This document shows positions 32,332-40,741 of a stretch of 64,000 bases of DNA, one piece after another (the first letter of the stretch is position 1; each line of letters starts with the position of its first letter). The notes under the pieces are model-generated. The model had not been told where the DNA came from. It saw only the letters and a program-made list of their open reading frames with translations, and did not search any database. A program made the position numbers and the translations under genes. The stretch is from CAWAMD01 sp963783045. GTDB lineage: Bacteria > Actinomycetota > Nitriliruptoria > Nitriliruptorales > Nitriliruptoraceae. The stretch is taken from the NCBI GenBank assembly GCA_963783045.1, contig CAWAMD010000009.1, positions 372,001-436,000 on the forward strand, in the 5' to 3' direction.

Positions 32332-32586
32332 ATGGCGAGCGACATCCACCACGACGGCGGACGCCTCGACCCCATCGAGGTGTCCCATCGACACGTCATC
32401 GAGCACGACGACGGCTCGGTCAGCGCCGTCGTCATCCGCGGCGTCCCGGCGCTCGCGTGTGAGCTGTGCGAGGAGACGTACTACGAGCCGGGCGTCACCG
32501 AAACGATCGTCGAACTCGTGGAGCACGTCACGGTCGGCCCCGGCGAAGCCGTGGCGATCGACTACCCGAAGCTCGACGCTGCGTAG
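32332..32586 (+). CDS. YgiT-type zinc-finger protein (possible antitoxin)
   Basis: 84 residues. VIRGVPALACELCEETYYEP then GVTETIVELVEHVTVGPGEA matches the second half of a YgiT/MqsA N-terminal zinc finger; only one CxxC pair is present, the first pair (normally near the N-terminus) being replaced by HRHVIEHDDG, where histidines might serve. No C-terminal HTH, so promoter control would need another protein. Confidence 0.6.
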   Translation: MASDIHHDGGRLDPIEVSHRHVIEHDDGSVSAVVIRGVPALACELCEETYYEPGVTETIVELVEHVTVGPGEAVAIDYPKLDAA

Positions 32587-32621
32587 GCATCGGCCGTCGC
32601 GATGTCCGCGAGCTTGCGCTC

Positions 32622-32831
32622 GTGAGCCTAGCGATGGGGGTTTCAGCGGCCGTTGCCGGGACAGCCGCAGCCTTGACACGACCGGCACCGGTTGAGGGGG
32701 CGGCGAGCGCGGCGGGTCTCGTGCTTCTTGTCGTCCTACCGGTCGTCTTCTTCGTCCTCGGATCGTTACCAGGCGCGATCGGCATGGCGGCCGCGAAACT
32801 CGTGCGTCGGACTCGGCGCGAGGGTCGGTAG
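32622..32831 (+). CDS. Small two-helix membrane protein
   Basis: 69 residues from GTG 32,622 (or ATG 32,634). SLAMGVSAAVAGTAAALTRP and GLVLLVVLPVVFFVLGSLPG are membrane segments; the basic end KLVRRTRREGR faces the cytoplasm. Unknown. Confidence 0.5.
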   Translation: MSLAMGVSAAVAGTAAALTRPAPVEGAASAAGLVLLVVLPVVFFVLGSLPGAIGMAAAKLVRRTRREGR

Positions 32832-32971
32832 TTCGCCGCTGCACCTGAGCCTGCAACGTTTCCGCGACGCGCGTACAGCCGCGACATCAACAAGCTGGAG
32901 AGGCATCTGCCGCGTTACGCCCGACGTTTTCAGGGAGAAGTGGGATACTGGCATGTGGGCGGGGGAGTGAG

Positions 32972-33346
32972 ATGTTCGAGACGCAGCGGGGGCGGGGCAT
33001 CTTCCTCGCCGTTGTCGCGTTCGTGCTGCTGGTCATCGGCGGCGTTGGGGACGTCGTCTCTGAGCGCAGAGCCGACGACCGGGGCGAGGAGGCGGCACGA
33101 ACGCTGGCGGCCGAACTCTCCGGTTACGACTCGCTGGTGGACGTCCAGGCCGCGATGCAGTCGGGCGACCTACGTTTGCCCGTCGGAGCGAGCCTCGGGA
33201 TCGACGAGTTGAGAGTGGTCGCATGGCAGGAAGTGCGGACGTTGATGGCAGTTCGATGCGCGCGTGTCATCGCGTCGGCCAGTGACGTTTCCGGCCCGTT
33301 GGAGGTCGGCAAGCCGTCGGTCGAAGATCGTCCTTGCGGCCCTTGA
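32972..33346 (+). CDS. Membrane-anchored hypothetical protein
   Basis: 124 residues from ATG 32,972. One N-terminal helix (GIFLAVVAFVLLVIGGVGDV) and a soluble part (AARTLAAELSGYDSLVDVQA, LGIDELRVVAWQEVRTLMAV). Unknown family. Confidence 0.5.
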   Translation: MFETQRGRGIFLAVVAFVLLVIGGVGDVVSERRADDRGEEAARTLAAELSGYDSLVDVQAAMQSGDLRLPVGASLGIDELRVVAWQEVRTLMAVRCARVIASASDVSGPLEVGKPSVEDRPCGP

Positions 33347-33533
33347 GGTCGTTCGCCAGTACGCCGCTACACCTGGATCCGCGTCCGATCTGGCCTGCGC
33401 GTACTACTGCACGGGTCACTTCGATGATGGCCGGCGATCCGACGCTCGACGGGGGCAACCGCCTGAGGCGGGCAGGCCGTCGGAGGGTGGGCCGTACCCT
33501 CACACCCTGCCTCATAACTTCTGACAGGGGATC

Positions 33534-34171
33534 GTGCCATCCGGTCGCTCATCTGCGTAGTCGCCGTCCTGCTTTCGAGCTGCGCGTTCTTCAGTGATGC
33601 GGAAGGTTGCGTTCAGGACCGTCTCGTCGGTGATGTGGATGGGGACGGCCGCGATGACACCATCGGCGTCGACGACGACGCTGAGGCACTCGTGGTCTGT
33701 CTGGGGACAGGTCGTTCGGCCCGTCTCGTGAACGCGGGGATGGGCGAAGCTCTGGAGGCGTACGACCTTGAGAGCGATGGCAGCGACGAGGTCCTGTTCG
33801 GTGGGACCACAGTCAGCGCGTCTGTCCTCGAGGTCGCTACCTGGCACGACGGTGAGTTGGTTCCGCTCGTGGGGGAGGACGGGACCCGGCTACAGCTGTG
33901 GCGCGGTGGCGTGAGTGGATGGGATGACCGAGCGAGCCAATGGTCGGAGTTCCGGGACTGGGACTGCGTTGACGTTGACGATGACGGGACCCGCGAAGTC
34001 GTGACCGCGACCGGGTGGGCACAAGGCGACTTCTACGACGTCGAGGAGAGCATCTACCGGATGCGGGATGGAACGGCTGTGCTCGTGGACGAGCGTTCCA
34101 GTCGCGTTCCGATCGAGGCCGACGAGTACCCGGATCTCATCGCCGGCGCCTGCCCAGCCGGGGCCGAGTAG
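33534..34171 (+). CDS. Lipoprotein with FG-GAP/VCBS-like repeat, start uncertain
   Basis: The signal and lipobox (RSLICVVAVLLSSC) are clear, yet no ATG/GTG/TTG is in frame; GTG 33,534 is in frame only if one C near 33,538 is extra. Mature part: DVDGDGRDDTIGVDDDAEAL, YDLESDGSDEVLFGG and DVDDDGTREVVTATGW show DxDxDG-type calcium-binding turns of FG-GAP/VCBS repeats, as in beta-propeller adhesin-like proteins. Cargo of the second element; role unknown. Confidence 0.6.
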
Positions 34172-34330
34172 GGGGACGGCAGGCTGCGGCAACTCGGCGC
34201 TCCGAGGGCAGTTGAACACGGGATGTACGCGCCGATCCCGAAACCAATCCCGTAGCAGCTGTACGCCCGTTATCACGGAGTGAGTCCGGCACCCGACCAG
34301 TGCGGTGGTCATCGAGAAGCGTCACCGGTC

Positions 34331-35464
34331 TCAGAGATCGGGCAGCGAGTCGGCGAGGTCCGAGATGTCACCGACGGCGGTGTAGTACTTCATCGTGGTC
34401 GACATGTGCGCGTGGCCGAGGAACGCCTGGGCCTTCCTGGGATGGACGCCCGCCTCGGCGAGCTGGGTGGCGACGGTCGAACGCAGCGTCTTGAGCGTCC
34501 CGTGGTCGACGCCGGCGCGCTCCACGTAGCGCGTGAAGGCGCGCGACACGTTCCGCTTCGAGATGGGCAGTCCGGTGCGCGTCGTGAAGACCAGGCCGTG
34601 CTCGTCGGCCCACTCGGGGTCGATCCGCGAGCGCCCGAGGTCCTGCTGCGCTCGCCACGCCTCGAGCGCGTCGACGACCTCGCGACGGAGCGGCACGGTG
34701 CGTCGGGACGTCGGTGACTTCGGCCGAACCAGCCGTGCCCACTTGTCGAGCTGCCACACGACGCTGAGCCGCGGCCGGTCGCCGTGGAGCACCACGTCGC
34801 GCCAGCGCAGCCCGCACGCCTCACCGAGCCGCAGTCCGGTGCGTGCCAGCAGGACGACGATGGCGTAGAAGTGCTCGCCCTGAGCGGCCTTCAGGATGAG
34901 CCGGAGCTCGTCCTCAGAGAACCAGTCCACGGGCGGCGGCTCGACGCCCACGCCGCCGCCGTAGCGCGCGACGTTGCGGCTGAGACGGTCCTGGCGGACC
35001 GCGGTCGACAGCGCGGACCGGAGCGTCTCGCGCATCCGGTTGATCGTCGCCGGAGCGAGCCCTTCGGCGAGCTTGGCGGAGGCGAAGTCGTCCAGGTCGC
35101 GAACGGTGAGTTCACCGACGCGCTTGCGGCCGAAGGCGGGGATCAGGTGCAGCTCGATGTTCGACCGGTAGGAGGTGAGGGTCGTCTCGGCCAGGGGAGC
35201 CCGGCCCGGCTTGCCCTTCGGGGCCTCGGTGTCGATCCACCAGCGCAGGTAGTCCGCGACGGTCTGATCCGAGACCGGCCCCGCCTGCTCCGAGCGGCGG
35301 GTGCGTTGCTCGAGGAGCCAGGCCTCGGCCTCGGTGCGGGTCTCGAACGTCGCGGTCCGGCGCTTCTGTGAGCCGTCGGTCCCGGCGATCGTGAGCTGTG
35401 CGACGAACCGGTCGCCACGCTCGTAGATGGAGCCGGTGCCCTTGCGTGCCCGCTGTCTGCCCAC
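34331..35464 (-). CDS. Tyrosine site-specific integrase
   Basis: 377 residues from GTG 35,464. The N-terminal arm-binding region includes TGSIYERGDRFVAQLTIAG and a SAM-like core-binding domain (TVADYLRWWIDTEAPKG). The catalytic domain has ARTGLRLGEACGLRWRDV (first Arg), LKTLRSTVATQLAEAGV (second Arg), FLGHAHMSTTMKYYT (His and Tyr nucleophile). In the usual HxLR box the first His is Lys (TLKTLR), a substitution known in some integrases. It lies next to tRNA-Lys, its probable target, reading away from the tRNA. Confidence 0.92.
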   Translation of the reverse strand: MGRQRARKGTGSIYERGDRFVAQLTIAGTDGSQKRRTATFETRTEAEAWLLEQRTRRSEQAGPVSDQTVADYLRWWIDTEAPKGKPGRAPLAETTLTSYRSNIELHLIPAFGRKRVGELTVRDLDDFASAKLAEGLAPATINRMRETLRSALSTAVRQDRLSRNVARYGGGVGVEPPPVDWFSEDELRLILKAAQGEHFYAIVVLLARTGLRLGEACGLRWRDVVLHGDRPRLSVVWQLDKWARLVRPKSPTSRRTVPLRREVVDALEAWRAQQDLGRSRIDPEWADEHGLVFTTRTGLPISKRNVSRAFTRYVERAGVDHGTLKTLRSTVATQLAEAGVHPRKAQAFLGHAHMSTTMKYYTAVGDISDLADSLPDL

Positions 35465-35661
35465 GACGCCCTCCGTGACCGCGCCGTGGGCGACGGCAAG
35501 CAGCAGGGGCTCGGGATGAGCAGCAGATAAGCAGCAGCCCGTGGGAAGCCGGCGGTTCCGTCCGAGAAGCGCAGGCGTCAGAACAGCAGAAACCGGCCGC
35601 AGGGGCCGGTTTCTGCAGGTGCGCCGCCAGGGACTCGAACCCCGAACCTGCCGGTTAAGAG
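35337..35661. repeat. Direct repeat, copy 2 (att segment at intact tRNA-Lys)
   Basis: About 325 bp matching 30,613-30,936: integrase 5' end, arm-like words at 35,515-35,537, hairpin and tRNA-Lys 3' 42 bases. Here the integrase and the tRNA are complete, so this is the att side that restores the tRNA. Confidence 0.9.
35586..35616 (-). terminator. Hairpin behind tRNA-Lys
   Basis: GCAGAAACCGGCC pairs with GGCCGGTTTCTGC around GCAGG, 4 bases beyond the tRNA 3' end; likely terminator or processing signal. An identical hairpin accompanies the left att copy (30,861-30,891). Confidence 0.6.
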
Positions 35662-35692
35662 CCGGATGCTCTGCCAGTTGAGCTAGCGGCGC
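35620..35692 (-). tRNA. tRNA-Lys(CTT)
   Basis: 73 bases; acceptor stem GCGCCGC/GCGGCGC with discriminator A, D stem GCTC, anticodon loop CTCTTAA giving CTT, T loop TTCGAGT; CCA not encoded. The element is inserted at its 3' half, which the element restores. Confidence 0.95.
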
Positions 35693-35744
35693 ATGCTGCG
35701 CGCCGGACGGTACACGACCGCCTACACCGGCGCGACTTGCGAAG

Positions 35745-35820
35745 GGTGGATGAGGGGACTCGAACCCCCGGCCTCCTGGACCACAACCAGGCGCTCTAAC
35801 CGAGCTGAGCTACATCCACC
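35745..35820 (-). tRNA. tRNA-His(GTG)
   Basis: 76 bases including the extra 5' G that pairs with discriminator C73, specific to tRNA-His. The anticodon loop TTGTGGT gives GTG; CCA not encoded. It is 52 bp from tRNA-Lys on the same strand. Confidence 0.95.
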
Positions 35821-35997
35821 AGGATCGTGCCTTCACGGCACGGAGGCGCAGGGTACGCAAGCGGACAACAGACGGTCAAAGCCCGACCACGCCGCTGCGC
35901 TGCCCGCGCGCCGGTCCGCCGTCCCCGGCGACGCGACCGGTCGCCGTCGGGCGATCGACATGCCATCCTGCATGCCGGGTCGAGCGGAGGTACCAGC

Positions 35998-37326
35998 GTG
36001 AACACCACGACCACCCAACGGCGCAGCCGGACGGGCGACGGGCCGCCCGCGAGGACCGCCCGTCCACGCGACACCCGCGCGGCGAAGGCCACGGCTCGGG
36101 TCCGGGCGCGTCTCGCCCGCCACGGCATCGACGTGCCCGTGCGGCTGTGGGACGGCACGGAGCTCGGCCCGGCCGACGCCAGCTTCCGGCTCGTGCTGCA
36201 CCACCCGTGGTCGCTGCGCGAGATGCTGCTGCCGCCGACCGACCTCAACGTCGGCGAGAGCTACGTCTTCGACGTCTTCAACGTCGACGGCTCCATGACC
36301 GACGCGATCGCGGCCATCGCGGAGCTGCGGGAGCGCCCCACTCCCTGGACCGCGAAGCTCGGTGACCTGGCCGATCTGCTGCGCCTGCCCCGCTCGCCCC
36401 GGCGTCGCGAGGGTGGCCGGCGGGCGAGCCTCGTCGGGCGGGTCCACTCGCGGGAACGCGACCATGCCGCGATCCGCTTCCACTACGACGTGGGCAACGA
36501 CTTCTACCGGCTCTTCCTCGACGAGCGGCTCGTCTACTCGTGCGCCTACTTCACCGACGAGGACGACGACCTCGACCACGCCCAGCTCCGCAAGCTGGAC
36601 CTCATCTGCCGCAAGCTGCGGCTACGGCCGGGGGACCGGTTCCTCGACATCGGCTGCGGCTGGGGATCCCTGCTCCTGCATGCGGCCGCGCACTACGGGG
36701 TCGAGGCGCTCGGCGTCACGCTCTCCACCCAGCAGGCCGAGCTCGCGCGCGAGCGCGTCGCGGCCGCCGGACTCGCCGACCGCGTCGAGGTGCGCCTCGC
36801 CGACTACCGGGAGCTGACCGGCACCTTCGACGCCGTCGCGTCCGTGGGGATGTTCGAGCACGTCGGCGCCGATGCGCTGTCCGGCTACTTCGCGACCGTC
36901 CACGACCTCGTGGCGGACGGCGGACGGTTCCTGAACCACGGCATCACGACCGGTGGGAGACGACAGGTCCGCGACATGGCGGACGACGACACGTTCGTCG
37001 GCGCCTACGTCTTCCCCGACGGGGCGCTCGTGCCGGCGTCCCGGGCGGTCGCCGAGATGGAGGACGCGGGCTTCGAGGTCGTCGACGTCGAGCAGCTCCG
37101 GCCCCACTACGCGAGGACGCTGCGCCACTGGGTACGCCGGCTCGAGGACCGGCACGACGCTGCCGTCGAGGTCGCCAGCGACGAGGCCTTCCGCATCTGG
37201 CGCGCCTACATGGCGGGATCGGTCGCCGGCTTCGAGTCCAACGACCTCGGCATCATCCAGACGCTCGGCAGCAAGGGGGCGACGCTGCCGCTCGGCCGTG
37301 CCTGGATGCAGCCCTCGATGCCCTGA
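35998..37326 (+). CDS. Cyclopropane-fatty-acyl-phospholipid synthase family methyltransferase
   Basis: 442 residues from GTG 35,998. N-terminal domain VRLWDGTELGPADASFRLVL, a lipid-binding region, then the SAM domain: FHYDVGNDFYRLFLDERLVY, SCAYFTD, RFLDIGCGWGSLLLHAA (motif I) and VGMFEHVGADALSGYF. YDVGNDFY and the SCAYF box are hallmarks of CFA synthases, which add a methylene or methyl to unsaturated lipid chains. It precedes a fatty-acid hydroxylase gene in the same direction, suggesting joint lipid modification. Confidence 0.9.
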   Translation: MNTTTTQRRSRTGDGPPARTARPRDTRAAKATARVRARLARHGIDVPVRLWDGTELGPADASFRLVLHHPWSLREMLLPPTDLNVGESYVFDVFNVDGSMTDAIAAIAELRERPTPWTAKLGDLADLLRLPRSPRRREGGRRASLVGRVHSRERDHAAIRFHYDVGNDFYRLFLDERLVYSCAYFTDEDDDLDHAQLRKLDLICRKLRLRPGDRFLDIGCGWGSLLLHAAAHYGVEALGVTLSTQQAELARERVAAAGLADRVEVRLADYRELTGTFDAVASVGMFEHVGADALSGYFATVHDLVADGGRFLNHGITTGGRRQVRDMADDDTFVGAYVFPDGALVPASRAVAEMEDAGFEVVDVEQLRPHYARTLRHWVRRLEDRHDAAVEVASDEAFRIWRAYMAGSVAGFESNDLGIIQTLGSKGATLPLGRAWMQPSMP

Positions 37327-37398
37327 CCCGGCGCCGCCGCGCGCCGGACGCGCGCCGCCCGCTACCGTTCCGCGCCGGGAGCAGGGAGAGGAGCGCCC

Positions 37399-38238
37399 AT
37401 GATGGACTTCGTCGCGCCGGACCTCATCACCCCGGCGATCCCGTTCTTCCTCGGGCTGCTGGTGATCGAGGCGGTCGTGACCGCGCTTCAGCGCGACGAC
37501 GAGATGGTCGGCTACCGGCGGCGCGACACCGCGGCGAGCCTGTCGATGGGGCTCGGCAACGTGTTCATCAACCTTCTCTGGAAGGGCGTCGTCCTCGTCG
37601 CCTATGCAGCGTTGTGGCGCTGGTCACCGCTGGAGGTGGGCACCGGGTGGCCGGCCTGGATCGCGCTGTTCTTCCTCGAGGACCTCGCCTACTACGTCTT
37701 CCACCGCGTGCACCACGAGAGTCGCTTCTTCTGGGCGTCCCACGTCGTGCACCACTCCAGCCAGCACTACAACCTGTCGACCGCCCTCCGTCAGACGTGG
37801 ACGCCGATGACCGGGATCGCCTTCTGGGCGCCGCTGGCACTGCTCGGCTTCCATCCATGGATGGTCCTCACCGAGATGTCCGTCAGCCTCCTGTACCAGT
37901 TCTGGATCCACACCGAGGCGATCGATCGGCTGCCACGCCCCATCGAGCTGGTGATGAACACACCCTCGCACCACCGGGTCCACCACGCGTCCAACCCGCA
38001 GTACCTCGACCGCAACTACGGCGGGATCCTCATCGTCTGGGACCGGCTGTTCGGCACCTTCGAGCCCGAGGTGGAACGGCCGGTCTACGGGCTGACGACG
38101 AACATCGCCACCTACAACCCGGCGCGGATCGCCTTCCACGAGTTCGCCGCGATCGCCCGCGACGTGCGGGCTGCCACGAGCTGGCGGGACCGGTTCGGAC
38201 ACGCGTTCTTCGGGCCGGGCTGGCGGCCGGCAGGCTGA
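37399..38238 (+). CDS. Sterol desaturase/fatty acid hydroxylase family protein
   Basis: 279 residues, starting ATGATG after GGAGAGGAG. Four membrane segments and the di-iron histidine boxes HRVHH, HVVHHSSQHYN and HRVHHASN typical of the family. These enzymes hydroxylate or desaturate lipid chains or sterols with O2. 72 bp after the CFA synthase; probably one operon. Confidence 0.9.
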   Translation: MMDFVAPDLITPAIPFFLGLLVIEAVVTALQRDDEMVGYRRRDTAASLSMGLGNVFINLLWKGVVLVAYAALWRWSPLEVGTGWPAWIALFFLEDLAYYVFHRVHHESRFFWASHVVHHSSQHYNLSTALRQTWTPMTGIAFWAPLALLGFHPWMVLTEMSVSLLYQFWIHTEAIDRLPRPIELVMNTPSHHRVHHASNPQYLDRNYGGILIVWDRLFGTFEPEVERPVYGLTTNIATYNPARIAFHEFAAIARDVRAATSWRDRFGHAFFGPGWRPAG

Positions 38239-38241
38239 GGC

Positions 38242-39029
38242 TCAGCTCGTCGGCGCGTCGCCGAGGGCCTCGATGATCCGTCCCCGCAGCCGCCGCATGC
38301 CGCCGAGCCAGCGGTCGTGGTCCTGACCGCGCCGGGCGCTGTACTCGGAGACCTCCGGGTGCGGCAGGATGAGGAAGCGCTCGTCGCGCAGCCCGGCGAC
38401 CACGGTCTCGGCGACCTCCTCCGGCTCGATCGCGTCCGGGTCGAGGAAACCGGTCGGATCCGACTCCAGCATCGGCGTGCGCACCCCCTGCGGGCACAGC
38501 GCGGCGACTCCGATGCCGAGGTCGCCGTAGGCGATCGCGAGATGCTCGGCGAAGGAGAGCGCCGCCGCCTTCGTCGCGGCATAGGGCGCCGCGAACACGT
38601 GGTTGAGCAGGGCCGCTGCCGACGCCGTGATCAGCAGGTACCCGTCGCCTCGCTCGACCCAGTCGGGGACCAGCAGCCGGGCGGCGCGCTGACCGCGGCC
38701 ATGACGTTCACGTCCCAGCTGGTCTCCCAGTCCGCGTCGGTGGCCTCGGCGCTCCCACCGAACGCCACGCCGGCGTTCGAGCAGTAGAGGTCGACGTGTC
38801 CGTAGGCCTCGCGTGCTGCGTCGACCACGGCGGCGACGCCCGCCGCCGTCGACAGGTCGGTGGTCACGGCCGTGCCGCCGACCTCCTCGGCGACAGCAGC
38901 CGCCGCATCCCCGTCGACATCGGCCACGACGATGCCGGCCGGTCCTTCCTGCGCGAACCGGCGGCACATCGCAGCGCCGATCCCGCTGGCGCCGCCCGTG
39001 ACGACGATGACCTTGCCCGTCAGCTCCAT
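38242..39029 (-). CDS. Short-chain dehydrogenase/reductase, one-base frameshift
   Basis: From ATG 39,029: GKVIVVTGGASGIGAAMCRR (cofactor glycines), YCSNAG (NAG motif), then after a frame change near 38,690: LITASAAALLNHVFAAPYAA TK with catalytic Y and K in YAATK, followed by PQGVRTPML. The residues for catalysis are all kept, so the shift is probably a sequence error. Substrate not known. It is convergent with the hydroxylase gene, 3 bp apart. Confidence 0.8.
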
Positions 39030-39194
39030 GCCCGAGGCTCCCTGCGTCGGCTCGCCGGCGAGCCTAGTGAGACGCTCACCGCGCACGGTCGTCCGGGGCC
39101 TGCTCCGGCCATTCGGCTGCGGCGACCGGGCCACTCCGGCCGGGTCGCGCGGACCGGATGCGCGCGACCGCGGCCGGAGGTCGAGGACCGGACG

Positions 39195-39990
39195 TTAGAA
39201 GAGCACGCGCTCGACCAGCAGCTCCCCCCCGGGCGTCGCGGTCGGCGGGTCGCTGCGGCCCGACAGGACCCAGAGGAAGTCGACGACGTCCAGCTCGATC
39301 GACGGGCCGCCGGCTCCGGCAACGAAGCGTCCGCCGGCCGGTCCCCGCAGCGAGAGCTCGAACGGACGCCGGTGCCGCTGCGCCCACTCGGCGACCACGT
39401 CCTCGACGAGACGGCCGTCCACGTCAGGGACGAGCCGCGGGTCGCGGCCCGTGGCGCGGGCGATGTCGGTGCGGTGCAGCCAGGCGTCCCGCGTGTAGGT
39501 GATCCGGTTGAGCTCGCCGAAGCTGATGCGGTCGGGCATGCCCGGGCGCGGCGCTGCCGCTCGTCGCCAGTGGGATGGGGATCCGGCCGACCAGCCGTGG
39601 ATACCGCATCCGCCCACGGACGGCGCGCGGCGCGAGGTGCCGCAGCTCCTCGACGACCTGGGCCGGCGACCGGTCGCGGTGGTCGGCGACCTGCAGGGCG
39701 TTCATGGCGTCGAGGTCGCTGCCGCCGTGCTCGCGCTTGTGGCGCTGGCCGTACAGGAGCTGCCGGCCGCTCTCGCGCAGCGAGGCGTTCGCCTTCGCCG
39801 CGCCGAGCAGGTGACGAACCATGTCCGCCACGTCCCAGGCGCCGCACACGGTCGGTCGCTGCCAGTCGTCGGTGTCCAGGTCGCCGAGGAGGTCGAACAG
39901 CGCCGCGTAGGTGGCGAGCGCGAGGCTGCCGGCTTCCGCGGTGTCGCCGATCCGGGACAGGTGCTCGACGTGGCGGACGGTGGTGTTCAT
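39195..39990 (-). CDS. DinB-like maleylpyruvate-isomerase-family protein, frameshifted
   Basis: The N-part (TYAALFDLLGDLDTDDWQRP, VCGAWDVADMVRHLLGAAKA) is the four-helix DinB/MDMPI metal-binding start with the His in VRHLLG. After a shift near 39,545: RISFGELNRITYTRDAWLHR, TDIARATGRD, with the second His in WLHRTDI. In actinobacteria this fold often serves mycothiol-dependent enzymes; the substrate is unknown. ATG 39,990 overlaps the TetR stop (ATGA). Confidence 0.75.
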
Positions 39991-40589
39991 GAGCGGTCTC
40001 CGGTCGTCCGGTGGGAGAGGAACAGGTGCACGGCGTCGGGGACGAGTCGGATCCAGCGGTCGCCGTCCGGGTCGTTGGCCAGCTGCTGAGCGGCCAGCCC
40101 CGAAGTGAGCGCGCTGTACAGATCCAGCGCGTCCTGCCCCACGATCCCGGCAGCCGCCAGGGCCGATGCCATGCGCTCGTAGGAGCGCACGGCTATCGCG
40201 TAGGCGTCGGGCGAGGGCTGCCAGCCGGGGATGACCCGGGTGAACAGCAGCTGGTAGCGGGGGATCGAGGCCTGGCAGAACCGCAGGAAGCGGGTCGTCG
40301 CGTCGATGATGGCCGCCGTGGGGTCACTCGTCGCGGTCGCTTCGACCGTGGGTGCCGAGTCGGCCAGCAGGTCGTCGAACGCGGCGTACCCGTCGACGTA
40401 CATGGCGTCGTAGATGGCGTCCTTGCCGTCGAAGTAGGTGTAGAGCGACGGTGCCCGCATGCCGACCTCGGCGGCGAGGTCCCGCAGTGCCAGCCCGCCG
40501 AGTCCGTCACGCTCGGCCAGCCTCCAGGCGGCGGCCACGATCTCGGCGCGGGTCGCCTCGCGGCGACGCTTCCTGCGGTCCTCGGCCAC
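39987..40589 (-). CDS. TetR-family regulator
   Basis: 200 residues from GTG 40,589. REATRAEIVAAAWRLAERDG then LALRDLAAEVGMRAPSLYTY and FDGKDAIYDAMYVDGYAAFD is a standard TetR HTH; the C-terminal ligand domain has IPRYQLLFTRVIPGWQP. It precedes and overlaps the DinB-like gene, which it probably controls together with its own promoter. The ligand is unknown. Confidence 0.88.
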   Translation of the reverse strand: MAEDRRKRRREATRAEIVAAAWRLAERDGLGGLALRDLAAEVGMRAPSLYTYFDGKDAIYDAMYVDGYAAFDDLLADSAPTVEATATSDPTAAIIDATTRFLRFCQASIPRYQLLFTRVIPGWQPSPDAYAIAVRSYERMASALAAAGIVGQDALDLYSALTSGLAAQQLANDPDGDRWIRLVPDAVHLFLSHRTTGDRS

Positions 40590-40741
40590 GGATGCTCCCG
40601 GCGGTCGTGATGACGCGGTGCTCGCCGGGTGGGGATGAGCGTTCGTGGCTGCCCGCGACACTGTTCCGAATGATGTTCGTTATTTCTAACATCGTTCGGA
40701 TCAGCGGTCAAGGGTCTGCCCGCCGTCGTGGCGCGCGCGGC

